Of a DNA stretch of 20,707 nucleotides, positions 15,101 to 20,707 are shown piece after piece; the stretch's first letter is position 1, and every line of letters starts with the position of its first letter. This DNA comes from a virus. The notes below the pieces were generated by a model. That model did no database searches and had not been told where the DNA came from. It worked only from the letters and a program-made list of their open reading frames with translations. The DNA is taken from IMG/VR virus record IMGVR_UViG_3300011116_000196, positions 1 through 20,707 of that record; one strand, given 5' to 3'. The position numbers and the translations under genes were made by a program.

Positions 15101-16668
15101 ATGCAGAGCGAACTCAGGTTGCTTGGCTACAAGTGCTCCCTGTGGCCGCTAGGGTTGGTGCATGGGCTGTCGGAACACCAGTGGGGCAGCGAGTTACAGC
15201 GGCTGCTGCGGATTTAATCATCCACGGCTTGGGGTACTTGGGCCTTAGTGATGCCATGCCGACAGAGCAAGAGATTCTGGAAAAAATATATAAAGGAAAA
15301 ACAAACCCGAATTTCAAATTCCCAGATCAAGTGGTCATGACAAATGTGCCTCAACAGCAGGCAGACGCACAGGTCACGGTTACATCACAGAAAATACAAG
15401 AGTTTAAAGACTGGACGCCGTACAACGATTTTGTTCAACAAATTAAGACGCAACAATCTCAACAGGCGCAGCAGTCACAACAGGCGCAGGCGTCTCAAGT
15501 ATCGGCCGCTGTGTCTGCGGCATCGGGACAAACTGGCGTTGTTGCACAAATCAACGCAGCTAATAACGTTGCTTATGTTGTCACTAACAGTGGTCAACTT
15601 GTGCAAGTTCCTGCAACAAATGCTGCCGGAGCGCAATTAACTATCGGGTCGCAAGTTGTTGTGTCAAAACCTGCGGCACCAAGCGGATCGCCAGCGACTT
15701 CACCAGCAGCGGGACCAAGTACATCTGGTTTAGCATCACTAGGCGTTGCGGGAGGCCCGAGCCCAGCTATTGCTACGGTTGGTCCGGGCGCAGGAATTAC
15801 GGCTGGCGGTGGACCTGGAGCCACTATTGGAACACCAGGTACACCAACAGGAACTGTAGGCCCAAGTGGCGGCGGCGGTCCTGGTGCAACGATAGGTACG
15901 CCGGGAACGCCAGGAGATATTGTAGGTCCAGGCGGTGGTGTTGGGCCAAGTGCAACTGTAGGTCCAGGCGGTGGTGGACCAGGAGTTACTGTAGGTCCAG
16001 GCGGTGGTGTGGGGCCGGGCATCGGGGTTTCGCCAGGTGGTGGCGGCCCAGGGTTAGTGGTTGGGCCAGGTGACGGTACACCTGTGGGGCCAGGCGGTAT
16101 TACCGGCCCTGCTACTTTCGTAGTAACTCCATCAGGCGGAGTCGGACCTGGAGTATTAGTTAGCCCAAGCGGTGGTCCGGGCGGTGTTACTCCAGGCGGT
16201 GACGTTGGCCCGGGAGTTTATGTATCACCTGGTGGTGGACCAGGCGTCCCGGTTGGTGGTGGACCAGGCGTGACTATAGGCCCAGGTGAGGGTGGCCCTG
16301 GAGTTACTGTAGGGCCGGGCGTTACAACACCGACAGCCACACCTGTTACGCCAGCAGCAACGCCATCAGCACCCGGGGGATCTCCGGTTGGGCCAGGCGG
16401 CGTAACACGGCCATCGATACCAGGATTCTTCTTGCCGACGGGAGGATCACAGCAAACGCAATATATTGACTATGATCAACCGACTGTTGGAGCGCCGTTA
16501 CTTCCAGAGTATTATGGGCTGGCGGCGCCTGATTATCTGCGGCCCACAGACATTGGACCGTTTGGCCTCGAAGCAATTATAGGAGCCTTAAATGCTACGC
16601 AGCAGGGGAATGGGGGCAATCAATCCCAGCAAAATGCCGCAGGCCAAGGTCAAGCGGCGAAGGGATAA
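12142..16668 (+). CDS. Giant virion-associated protein, DUF4214-like with repeats and Gly-Pro tail, 1508 aa
   Basis: Residues about 11-45 (ITELYRTVLGRNPDPGSVDY, then WDSTGLS) match DUF4214, a domain of secreted or surface proteins. About eight degenerate repeats begin near residues 80, 135, 222, 276, 342, 392, 452 and 504, with a pattern like (S/T)-YDEVYNYAKANN(I/L)S-x-DEL. Residues 699-770 are hydrophobic and rich in Gly/Ala, possibly membrane-inserting. After a Gln/Ala-rich stretch, residues about 1205-1420 are Gly-Pro repeats (VGPGGG-x-GPG), followed by a Tyr/Pro-rich end. The start lacks a good ribosome binding site but matches the domain boundary. Position and design suggest a tail, ejection or host-contact protein. 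The function is not established. Confidence 0.72.
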   Translation: MSTSADANAAQITELYRTVLGRNPDPGSVDYWDSTGLSVDQVKAELEGARDAPGSAENLLFSKNQAILKDINGLAKDKQVSFADIINYAKTKNIPYANIVTALEVAIPDVTIPALQYEQDRQALSKYADAKGQVNLVDAIRAASEASVSTQNLSKFFGLTPEKLAETIENNALSLADAKLFDTVSTDAVSSLTGAKLALLNQSKTDSSIYADLRTAKGNADNITYPQAFGVAEKYGLTDDQLAPYIGVKPADIAKYRTTTTIQNKLSDAKQSGDKLTLDEILGIQKETSYTIEDFVNSFFSDTPEQKTALLQRLAARDSLTPALKGAQDAIEGMVDTKTNAIDPNKLYDYAKANNLTAAQIAGLVNQTPEGLGNLFNEVSQRRTLNTLASDGLSYEEVLGEIGKSNLSIDDFVTKYLSPTNKEQYINELKTESSFTPAERQIREAYRGAGVKTLDAALGFASEQGLSDADAIRILGLNTDDVSGLRRNQFITQGLNQAKGTDNLLTYDEVYNYAKANNISTDELMNYISTPENRADQRKSYEAYVTEIEADAKRTPAERISTQLTDLTSGGTKFGTWDRNSGWNHHLQKMTDYLTGLGVTDLRNIATRVENRKFTDFVEKVSGDNVIQEEEEVSRPATIYFDKVTGKELQTVRGANAPWEFGSEGSGKGSTGYFLAPAQGGVGVTSQWREKYGVKEYALPVAMIAAFAAPYLLPELIGTATGLTAAEAASLGLSGGTGLAGALNAAGLSVSAANLTAAAIVNGVYNGTVTEAAGGDFEKGFISGVAPVVGSIAADYAISNGFSNMTARAVGSAVSQLVANGSINLNTLTVQTLSPEVTKQIVEATNGAITANQAKFLLTTALTGGDNIPSLAKLTSNPGAVFNFVNDNRGLIDEIASGKVGSQLSGKLNVGSLTDDQQTFFANLANNDNIQVAGLRVDPELMEAQAKLEAMSAAAEVIGEKMKTMDDAAIRQIAEAGGLKLSDEITDAERTQVAWLQVLPVAARVGAWAVGTPVGQRVTAAAADLIIHGLGYLGLSDAMPTEQEILEKIYKGKTNPNFKFPDQVVMTNVPQQQADAQVTVTSQKIQEFKDWTPYNDFVQQIKTQQSQQAQQSQQAQASQVSAAVSAASGQTGVVAQINAANNVAYVVTNSGQLVQVPATNAAGAQLTIGSQVVVSKPAAPSGSPATSPAAGPSTSGLASLGVAGGPSPAIATVGPGAGITAGGGPGATIGTPGTPTGTVGPSGGGGPGATIGTPGTPGDIVGPGGGVGPSATVGPGGGGPGVTVGPGGGVGPGIGVSPGGGGPGLVVGPGDGTPVGPGGITGPATFVVTPSGGVGPGVLVSPSGGPGGVTPGGDVGPGVYVSPGGGPGVPVGGGPGVTIGPGEGGPGVTVGPGVTTPTATPVTPAATPSAPGGSPVGPGGVTRPSIPGFFLPTGGSQQTQYIDYDQPTVGAPLLPEYYGLAAPDYLRPTDIGPFGLEAIIGALNATQQGNGGNQSQQNAAGQGQAAKG
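15922..16008 (+). repeat. Three direct copies of an 18-bp unit in the Gly-Pro coding tract
   Basis: GTAGGTCCAGGCGGTGGT occurs exactly at 15922-15939, 15958-15975 and 15991-16008, spaced 36 and 33 bp, encoding VGPGGG. Wider, less exact repeats extend over about 15760-16330. Such DNA is prone to recombination and copy-number change. Confidence 0.85.
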
Positions 16669-16876
16669 TACGGACTTTCTGCAATTTGCAGAAGGCGGTA
16701 AAGTCTCGAAAGTAAATGAAGCTGGCAACTATACAAAGCCCAGTATGAGAAAACGCTTGTTTAATCAGATCAAGGGTGCGGCTGTGCAAGGCACGGCGGC
16801 AGGCCAGTGGTCCGCGAGAAAAAGTCAATTGTTAGCCAAGCGGTATAAGGCCGCAGGAGGCGGGTATCGTGACTAA
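16592..16876 (+). CDS. Small basic phage protein with QWSARK motif, 94 aa
   Basis: ATG 16592 has an AGGAG ribosome binding site at 16580-16584, so translation starts 77 bp inside the 3' end of the giant gene. A second ATG at 16610 is less likely, because MLRSRGMGAINPSKMP matches the beginnings of such proteins as I know them. The C-terminal half reads KPSMRKRLFNQIK, GQWSARKSQLLAKRYKAAGG and GYRD, a conserved block of small phage proteins that I associate with DUF5872-type sequences, with some doubt. It is strongly basic with a GGKV element. The 3' end overlaps the next gene by 8 bp. The function is unknown. Confidence 0.72.
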   Translation: MLRSRGMGAINPSKMPQAKVKRRRDNTDFLQFAEGGKVSKVNEAGNYTKPSMRKRLFNQIKGAAVQGTAAGQWSARKSQLLAKRYKAAGGGYRD

Positions 16877-17186
16877 CGCCTACGAAACAGACGAAGAAGA
16901 AAAAAAGCGGCTTTCAGCACAACTTACCAATGTAGATATTGGCAAGGGCGGGATGGGTGCGACTGGCCGTGTAAGTTACAAGTTGCCTGTTGATAAACAG
17001 TCAGAGATTGAAGCCTATGCCGATATAGAAGCACGAAAGCGCAAAGGTGAAAATATGACGTTAGCGGCCCCCATGTTTGGCGTAGGATATACCCGTCGGT
17101 TCAAACAAGGCGGGAAGGTAAAGTCAGCATCGGCCCGTGCGGATGGTATAGCTCAACGCGGGAAGACCAAAGGTCGGATGGTATGA
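16869..17186 (+). CDS. Small protein with C-terminal DGIAQRGKTKG tag, 105 aa
   Basis: GTG start at 16869 with a full AGGAGG ribosome binding site at 16855-16860, 8 nt upstream, overlapping the previous gene by 8 bp. Residues 25-75 (GKGGMGATGRVSYKLPVD, then AYADIEARKRKGENMTLAAP and MFGVGYTRRFKQ) look like a short beta-rich domain. Residues 81-105 carry the shared tag (GGKVKSASARADGIAQRGKT, then KGRMV), here on the far side of the giant gene from its three other carriers. The next gene overlaps by 4 bp. No named function. Confidence 0.72.
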   Translation: MTNAYETDEEEKKRLSAQLTNVDIGKGGMGATGRVSYKLPVDKQSEIEAYADIEARKRKGENMTLAAPMFGVGYTRRFKQGGKVKSASARADGIAQRGKTKGRMV

Positions 17187-17428
17187 AAGCCCCGCAACAA
17201 TCTCTGAAAGCTTGGACTCAACAAAAGTGGAGAACTAAAAGTGGCAAGAGGTCATCAGATACTGGGGAACGCTATCTCCCAGAGGCGGCGATTAAATCTC
17301 TTTCATCAGCAGAGTATGCAGCAACCACCCGAGCCAAAAGGGCGGGAAAATCAAAAGGGCTTCAGTTTGTTTCACAGCCAAAAGGCATTGCCAAAAAGGT
17401 GGCCCCATTTCGGAAGGTAGGTAAATGA
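17183..17428 (+). CDS. DUF5872-like small basic phage protein, 81 aa
   Basis: Begins MKAPQQSLKAWTQQKWRTKS and continues GERYLPEAAIKSLSSAEYAA, TTRAKRAGKSKG and LQFVSQPKGIAKKVAPFRK. This is the pattern I know from DUF5872-type proteins of phages and large viruses, all without assigned function; the family number is given with some doubt. It is very basic and compact. It overlaps both neighbours by 4 bp, so it is translated with them. It may work together with the QWSARK protein two genes upstream, since the two blocks seem to occur fused elsewhere as I recall. Confidence 0.7.
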   Translation: MKAPQQSLKAWTQQKWRTKSGKRSSDTGERYLPEAAIKSLSSAEYAATTRAKRAGKSKGLQFVSQPKGIAKKVAPFRKVGK

Positions 17429-18399
17429 GTACCACAGGCGTAACCACATTTGATCCCAACCTTAATGATTTGGTTGAGGAAGCTTACGAGCGGTGCGGTC
17501 GAGAGCTGCGCTCGGGCTATGACCTGCGTACTGCACGGCGAAGCCTGAACTTGCTTATCACTGAATGGGCAAACCAGGGCATCAATCTTTGGACGGTTGA
17601 ACAAGGTGCGATACCTATGTACGCCAGCCAGATTACTTACCCTTTGCCCATCAATACAGTTGATCTGATGGAGACGGTTATCCGTACAGGTGTTGGTCCA
17701 AACCAGACAGATATCAACATCAGCAGGATCTCGGTAAGCACCTACTCAACCATCCCTAATAAGCTGGCTACCGGACGGCCGATACAGATTTATATCGACC
17801 GCCAAGGTGGGCAGACCTATACATTTACTGGAACACTTGCGGCAAATATAAATGCGTCAGTCACAACCATCCCCATGTCAACCCTTGCCGGCGTACCATA
17901 TGCGGGATATGCAAACATTGGAACGGAAACGGTTTATTACTACGGTACTAGCACCCAAGCCGAGAATGTGGCTACGGGTGTTTCGGCTTATGCAACGCTT
18001 AATAACGTGGTTCGCGGCCAGAACAATACAACGGCGGCGTCGCACAGTTCGGGTGCTGCGGTAAGTAATACCAAGTTCCCAAATATCACCGTCTGGCCGG
18101 CGCCCGATCAGGGTTCGATAAGTGACCCTTACTATACTTTAGTCTACTGGCGGTTGCGTCGGATGCAGGACGCAGGCAATGGCGTGAACGTCGAAGATAT
18201 TCCGTTCAGGTTCCAAGAGGCGTTGATTGCTGGTTTGGCTTACAAACTTTCGATGAAAGTCGAAGGTGGCCTAGAGCGGATGCCCATGTTGAAGGCTCAG
18301 TATGATCAAGCCTGGGAGTTAGCCTCGACAGAAGATCGTGAGAAGGCGCCCATCAGGTTTGTGCCACGGCAGAGTTTCTTAGGTACAAGCGGGTTCTGA
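17425..18399 (+). CDS. Head-tail connector / adaptor-like protein, 324 aa
   Basis: The N-terminal region DLVEEAYERCGRELRSGYDL (about 11-30), RTARRSLNLLITEWANQGIN and LWTVEQ (about 31-56) is the helical pattern of phage adaptor or tail-accessory proteins that dock under the portal (P22 gp4 and T7 gp11 are functional counterparts). The middle (about 110-215) is beta-rich, Thr/Gly-rich and looks like an inserted domain. The C-terminal part VEDIPFRFQEALIAGLAYKL and SMKVEG returns to helices that fit the adaptor fold. It overlaps the previous gene by 4 bp (ATGA). A connector role is well supported by position, but the exact family is not certain. Confidence 0.68.
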   Translation: MSTTGVTTFDPNLNDLVEEAYERCGRELRSGYDLRTARRSLNLLITEWANQGINLWTVEQGAIPMYASQITYPLPINTVDLMETVIRTGVGPNQTDINISRISVSTYSTIPNKLATGRPIQIYIDRQGGQTYTFTGTLAANINASVTTIPMSTLAGVPYAGYANIGTETVYYYGTSTQAENVATGVSAYATLNNVVRGQNNTTAASHSSGAAVSNTKFPNITVWPAPDQGSISDPYYTLVYWRLRRMQDAGNGVNVEDIPFRFQEALIAGLAYKLSMKVEGGLERMPMLKAQYDQAWELASTEDREKAPIRFVPRQSFLGTSGF

Positions 18400-18400
18400 G

Positions 18401-18829
18401 ATGCCTAATCAGTTTGCATCCGGTAAGTTTGCAATCGCGCAATGCGACCGGTGTAACTTTCGCTACAAACTTAAGCAGCTTAAACCGCTGACAATTAAGA
18501 CAAAAAATGTCAATATACTGGTATGTCCAGAGTGCTGGGAACCTGATCAGCCGCAGTTACAACTGGGTATGTATCCGGTCAATGATCCGCAAGCGGTAAG
18601 GAATCCCAGAACAGACTCAAATTCGTATTACCAATCGGGTTTGAATGGCCTCCAAACAAATCCTTATTTGACAGGGGTTGGGCAGTTGTTAACGGGTGTA
18701 CCGCTTGAAGGAAGTCGAGTGATTGAGTGGGGATGGAACCCGGTAGGCGGAGCAAGATCGTATGACACAGGCATGACCCCAAACAACTTGATTGGTCAGG
18801 CCGAGTTAGGTTCAGTAACGGTATCTTAG
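18401..18829 (+). CDS. Zinc-ribbon phage protein, 142 aa
   Basis: Cys15 and Cys18 (QCDRCNFRYKL) with Cys42 and Cys45 (VCPECWEPD) form a complete C-x2-C...C-x2-C zinc site. After residue 46 come QPQLQLGMYPVNDPQAVRNP and a polar, less structured C-terminus. I recognise the ASGKFAIAQCDRC...KLKQLK...CPECW pattern as a conserved unnamed phage protein next to connector genes. It starts 1 bp after the connector stop. The ribosome binding site is weak, so translation may be coupled. The zinc domain may hold a virion or assembly protein together or bind nucleic acid; both are inference. Confidence 0.75.
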   Translation: MPNQFASGKFAIAQCDRCNFRYKLKQLKPLTIKTKNVNILVCPECWEPDQPQLQLGMYPVNDPQAVRNPRTDSNSYYQSGLNGLQTNPYLTGVGQLLTGVPLEGSRVIEWGWNPVGGARSYDTGMTPNNLIGQAELGSVTVS

Positions 18830-18838
18830 GAGTCAAAG

Positions 18839-18997
18839 ATGGATATGAAAGAAGCACTCAAGAAGCACATGCAAAAAGGCAAAGGGGCTCACCCGGATGC
18901 CAATGTCAAGAAGCTTCGCAAAGGCGGCCCAACATCCGAGATGATGCGTAAAATGGGACGCAACATGGCACGGGTACGTAACCAGGGGTCCAAGTGA
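18839..18997 (+). CDS. Tiny basic phage protein, 52 aa
   Basis: A short frame starting at ATG 18839 with AGGAGT at 18828-18833 overlapping the previous stop. It begins MDMKEALKKHMQKGKGAHPD and ends with KGGPTSEMMRKMGRNMARVR and NQGSK. The GPTS-x2-M-x-K-x-GRNMARV-x-NQG pattern is one I know from tiny phage proteins in connector modules. It is Lys/Arg/Met-rich and strongly basic, probably a single helix plus disordered ends. The stop overlaps the next start by 1 bp (TGATG), supporting a real coupled gene. The function is unknown. Confidence 0.72.
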   Translation: MDMKEALKKHMQKGKGAHPDANVKKLRKGGPTSEMMRKMGRNMARVRNQGSK

Positions 18998-19257
18998 TGG
19001 CTAAATACTCCATGAAGATGGGCGGCAAAGAAGTTGGACCGGCCTCTGTCTATGCAGAACCGCATACGATGGAAGGCGCCAAGGTTGTTGCTTCTCCTGA
19101 GCCAGGCAAAAGAATGCCGTACAACATGATCCCTGATTGGCAGCCAACCTGTGGGGTAGCTAGCAATCCCAATCTTGGCGTTAAGACGACCGGGATTAAA
19201 ATGCGTGGGTCAGGCGCTGCGACCAAGGGCGTCATGTGCAGGGGACCGATGGCGTGA
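18997..19257 (+). CDS. Small protein with C-terminal RGSGAATKG-x4-RGPMA tag, 86 aa
   Basis: ATG 18997 overlaps the upstream stop; the GTG at 18994 is a less likely start. It begins MAKYSMKMGGKEVGPASVYA, has a Pro-rich middle (EPGKRMPYNMIPDWQPTC), and ends GIKMRGSGAATKGVMCRGPM A. This ending is a second recurrent tag of phage basic proteins as I recall, and its R-G-x-ATKG-x-M core is reminiscent of the RGKTKG tag elsewhere in the window. The stop overlaps the next start (GTGA). No enzyme motif is visible, and the role is unknown. Confidence 0.72.
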   Translation: MAKYSMKMGGKEVGPASVYAEPHTMEGAKVVASPEPGKRMPYNMIPDWQPTCGVASNPNLGVKTTGIKMRGSGAATKGVMCRGPMA

Positions 19258-19925
19258 ACTGGGGCGAACTCAAGGACGAGATTAATAACTACTGCGAGAA
19301 CGTTTTTACAGACACGCAGTTAGCGACCTTTGCCGAGCAGGCAGAGCAGCGCATCTTTAATTCCGTCCAGTTCCCCAGCCTTCGTAAGAATGTGACAGGC
19401 TTTACGTCGGCCAACAACCGCTACCTCCAATGCCCATCTGACTTCTTGGCGCCATACTCCATGGCGGCTATCGACGCAGACGGTTCGTATCACTACTTGT
19501 TAAACAAGGATGTGAACTTCATTCGTGAAGCGTTTCCTATTCCAACAGGGGCGAATAATACGGGCCGGCCTTATTGTTATGCGCTCTTCGGTCCTGATTA
19601 CTCGGCACCCAATGAATTGACGTTTTTGTTAGGGCCAACGCCAGATGCAGCATACGAAATGGAGTTGCATTACTTCTTCTATCCAACATCCATTTCCAAC
19701 GGTAATGTGGATTCAACAACCACCTGGCTGAGTGATAACTTTGATACCGTCCTGTTATATGGATCGCTGGTCGAAGCGTATACCTTCCTGAAGGGCGAGC
19801 CGGACATGGTAGGTTTGGTGACAAACCGGTACAAGGAAGCGTTGACGTTAGCCAAGCGCCTTGGTGATGGTATGGAGCGGATGGATGCGTATCGTTCGGG
19901 CCAGGTTCGAGATAGGGTTGTTTGA
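19254..19925 (+). CDS. Tail adaptor-like / connector protein, 223 aa
   Basis: I chose GTG 19254, which gives VNWGELKDEINNYCENVFTD and has AGGGG at 19240-19244; the GTG at 19236 would add six residues. The helical start ELKDEINNYCENVFTDTQLA and TFAEQAEQRIFNSVQ, a beta-rich middle, and the final helical DNFDTVLLYGSLVEAYTFLK and GEPDMVG region follow the pattern of phage adaptor proteins of the T7 gp11 / P22 gp4 functional class. With the 324-residue protein upstream, this would be the second connector in the module. It overlaps the previous gene by 4 bp and the next start by 1 bp. Confidence 0.65.
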   Translation: MNWGELKDEINNYCENVFTDTQLATFAEQAEQRIFNSVQFPSLRKNVTGFTSANNRYLQCPSDFLAPYSMAAIDADGSYHYLLNKDVNFIREAFPIPTGANNTGRPYCYALFGPDYSAPNELTFLLGPTPDAAYEMELHYFFYPTSISNGNVDSTTTWLSDNFDTVLLYGSLVEAYTFLKGEPDMVGLVTNRYKEALTLAKRLGDGMERMDAYRSGQVRDRVV

Positions 19926-20353
19926 TGGCAATCATTCAAACACTGACGACCAGCTTCAAGGTCGAGCTACCGCAGGCATTGCACAACTTTACCGCGGGAA
20001 CGGGCGATGTCTTTAAGATGGCCTTATACACAGCAAACGCCAACATCGGTGCTGACACCACCGCCTACACGACGGCTGGTGAATGCAGTGGAACCAATTA
20101 CACGGCCGGCGGCATCACGCTCACAAACGTTACGCCAACCTTTTCTGGAACAACTGCATACTGGACTTTTGACGATGCAGTCTTTACGAATGTCACGTTG
20201 ACGACCAATGGGGCTTTGATTTACAACAGCACCAATGGCGATAGATCGGTATGTGTTTTAAACTTCGGTCAGAACATTACCAAGACGGCAGCAAATTTAA
20301 CGGTAACCTTTCCACCAGCGTCAGCAACCGACGCCATCCTTCGTATTGAGTAG
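19925..20353 (+). CDS. Hypothetical beta-rich structural protein, 142 aa
   Basis: ATG 19925 overlaps the upstream stop by 1 bp (TGATG). It begins MAIIQTLTTSFKVELPQALH and contains FKMALYTANANIGADTTAYT, then a series of Thr/Gly-rich strands ending LTVTFPPASATDAILRIE. The composition (Thr, Ala, Asn, few charges) is typical of phage tail or fibre-associated domains. Small phage proteins with the F-K-x-ALYT pattern are common and generally unnamed. No signal peptide or membrane helix is apparent. A tail or virion surface role is inferred. Confidence 0.7.
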   Translation: MAIIQTLTTSFKVELPQALHNFTAGTGDVFKMALYTANANIGADTTAYTTAGECSGTNYTAGGITLTNVTPTFSGTTAYWTFDDAVFTNVTLTTNGALIYNSTNGDRSVCVLNFGQNITKTAANLTVTFPPASATDAILRIE

Positions 20354-20361
20354 AGGCTATT

Positions 20362-20707
20362 ATGAAAGACGGATCAGCAAAGAAAGATCAATTTGAGGCT
20401 ACCGTATCCATGGGTAGTGACAACGTCGATGACTTGCGTGTCGGTGGGCATTTCACGGTGGAGTGCTACGACAGCCTGGGAGACATTAAATGGGAAGACG
20501 GGTTCGACAATCTTGTGGTGAACCAAGGTCTTGCCGACATGAACGCTAAGTATTTTAGTGGAACGTCTTACAGCGCTGCGTGGTTCATGGGCTTGATTGA
20601 TAACAGTCCTGCGCCGACGCTTGCCGCTGCTGATTCGATGTCCTCACATGCGGGATGGACAGAGTCTGCAAACTACTCAGGCGCACGCAAGCAGTTGACT
20701 TTTGGTA
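20362..20707 (+). CDS. Hypothetical phage protein, partial (cut by right edge)
   Basis: Starts at ATG 20362, 8 bp after the previous stop, and remains open for 115 codons to the window end. It begins MKDGSAKKDQFEATVSMGSD and contains GGHFTVECYDSLGDIKWEDG, FDNLVVNQGLADMNAKYF and then AAWFMGLIDNSPAPTLAAAD. I know the W-x-DGFDNLVVNQGL-x-DMNAKYF pattern from unnamed proteins of tail-connector modules in tailed phages. A purine-rich TAGAGG precedes the start. It looks like a structural protein, but the missing C-terminus prevents a better call. Confidence 0.7.
   Translation, partial: MKDGSAKKDQFEATVSMGSDNVDDLRVGGHFTVECYDSLGDIKWEDGFDNLVVNQGLADMNAKYFSGTSYSAAWFMGLIDNSPAPTLAAADSMSSHAGWTESANYSGARKQLTFG

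Noticed and set aside
15594-16022. A 142-residue Pro/Gly-rich frame on the - strand
   Set aside because: It is the antisense image of the Gly-Pro repeat tract of the giant gene and has no independent coding signal.
1-20707. Search by eye for tRNA genes, CRISPR arrays, insertion sequences, integrase and attachment sites
   Set aside because: None seen: no regularly spaced repeats, no transposase or integrase motifs and no cloverleaf-like sequence were found in any gap between genes.

Overview
The window reads as the packaging, head and connector module of a tailed double-stranded DNA phage (Caudoviricetes). It could equally be a free phage genome, a metagenomic phage contig or part of a prophage: no integrase, attachment site, tRNA or host housekeeping gene is visible. 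Nearly all genes lie on the + strand, packed with 4-20 bp overlaps, in the classical order small terminase, terminase ATPase/nuclease, portal, scaffold, capsid, connectors. Many small basic proteins resemble families I know mainly from phages of aquatic bacteria. An alphaproteobacterial host is a tentative inference, from a LexA-like winged helix whose recognition helix resembles alphaproteobacterial LexA and from a GTTC-N7-GTTC site at a predicted promoter.

Layout. (1) 1-671: two unrecognised genes on the - strand, GC-rich, diverging from everything else. (2) 672-865: a divergent control region with a good sigma70-type promoter (803-830), a LexA-box-like operator at its expected transcription start (837-851), a 12/15 identical copy facing the - strand genes (695-709), and a nested inverted repeat (721-754). 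(3) 866-3483: terminase small subunit, a 72-residue LexA-type winged helix, and terminase large subunit. The 3' part of the small-subunit gene holds a cluster of palindromes that could be a packaging site. (4) 3492-9450: portal, a 62-residue conserved protein, a GroES-like co-chaperonin, scaffold-like protein, an unrecognised protein, a probable decoration protein and the major capsid protein, ending in an intrinsic terminator (9468-9494).

(5) 9476-9588: a candidate promoter overlapping the terminator, then a short leader predicted to fold as a pseudoknot against the ribosome binding site of the next gene. (6) 9589-12135: small virion-type proteins, three of which end in a shared basic tag with core DG(I/V/C)A-x2-GKTKG. 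A 24-bp palindrome identical to the one in the terminase gene lies at 11149-11172. (7) 12142-16668: a 1508-residue protein with a DUF4214-like N-terminus, about eight degenerate helical repeats, a hydrophobic small-residue segment and a long Gly-Pro-rich tail. (8) 16592-20707: more small basic proteins (one with the same tag), two connector/adaptor-like proteins, a zinc-ribbon protein and two late structural proteins, the last cut by the window edge.

Working model: terminase, portal, scaffold and capsid build and fill the head, with the GroES-like protein probably assisting host GroEL in folding capsid protein. The connectors join head and tail. The giant protein and tagged basic proteins are probably virion or host-contact components, but their roles are not known from sequence. 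The most unusual signals are the LexA-like protein paired with LexA-box-like operators, the pseudoknot leader, the shared C-terminal tag and the duplicated palindrome.
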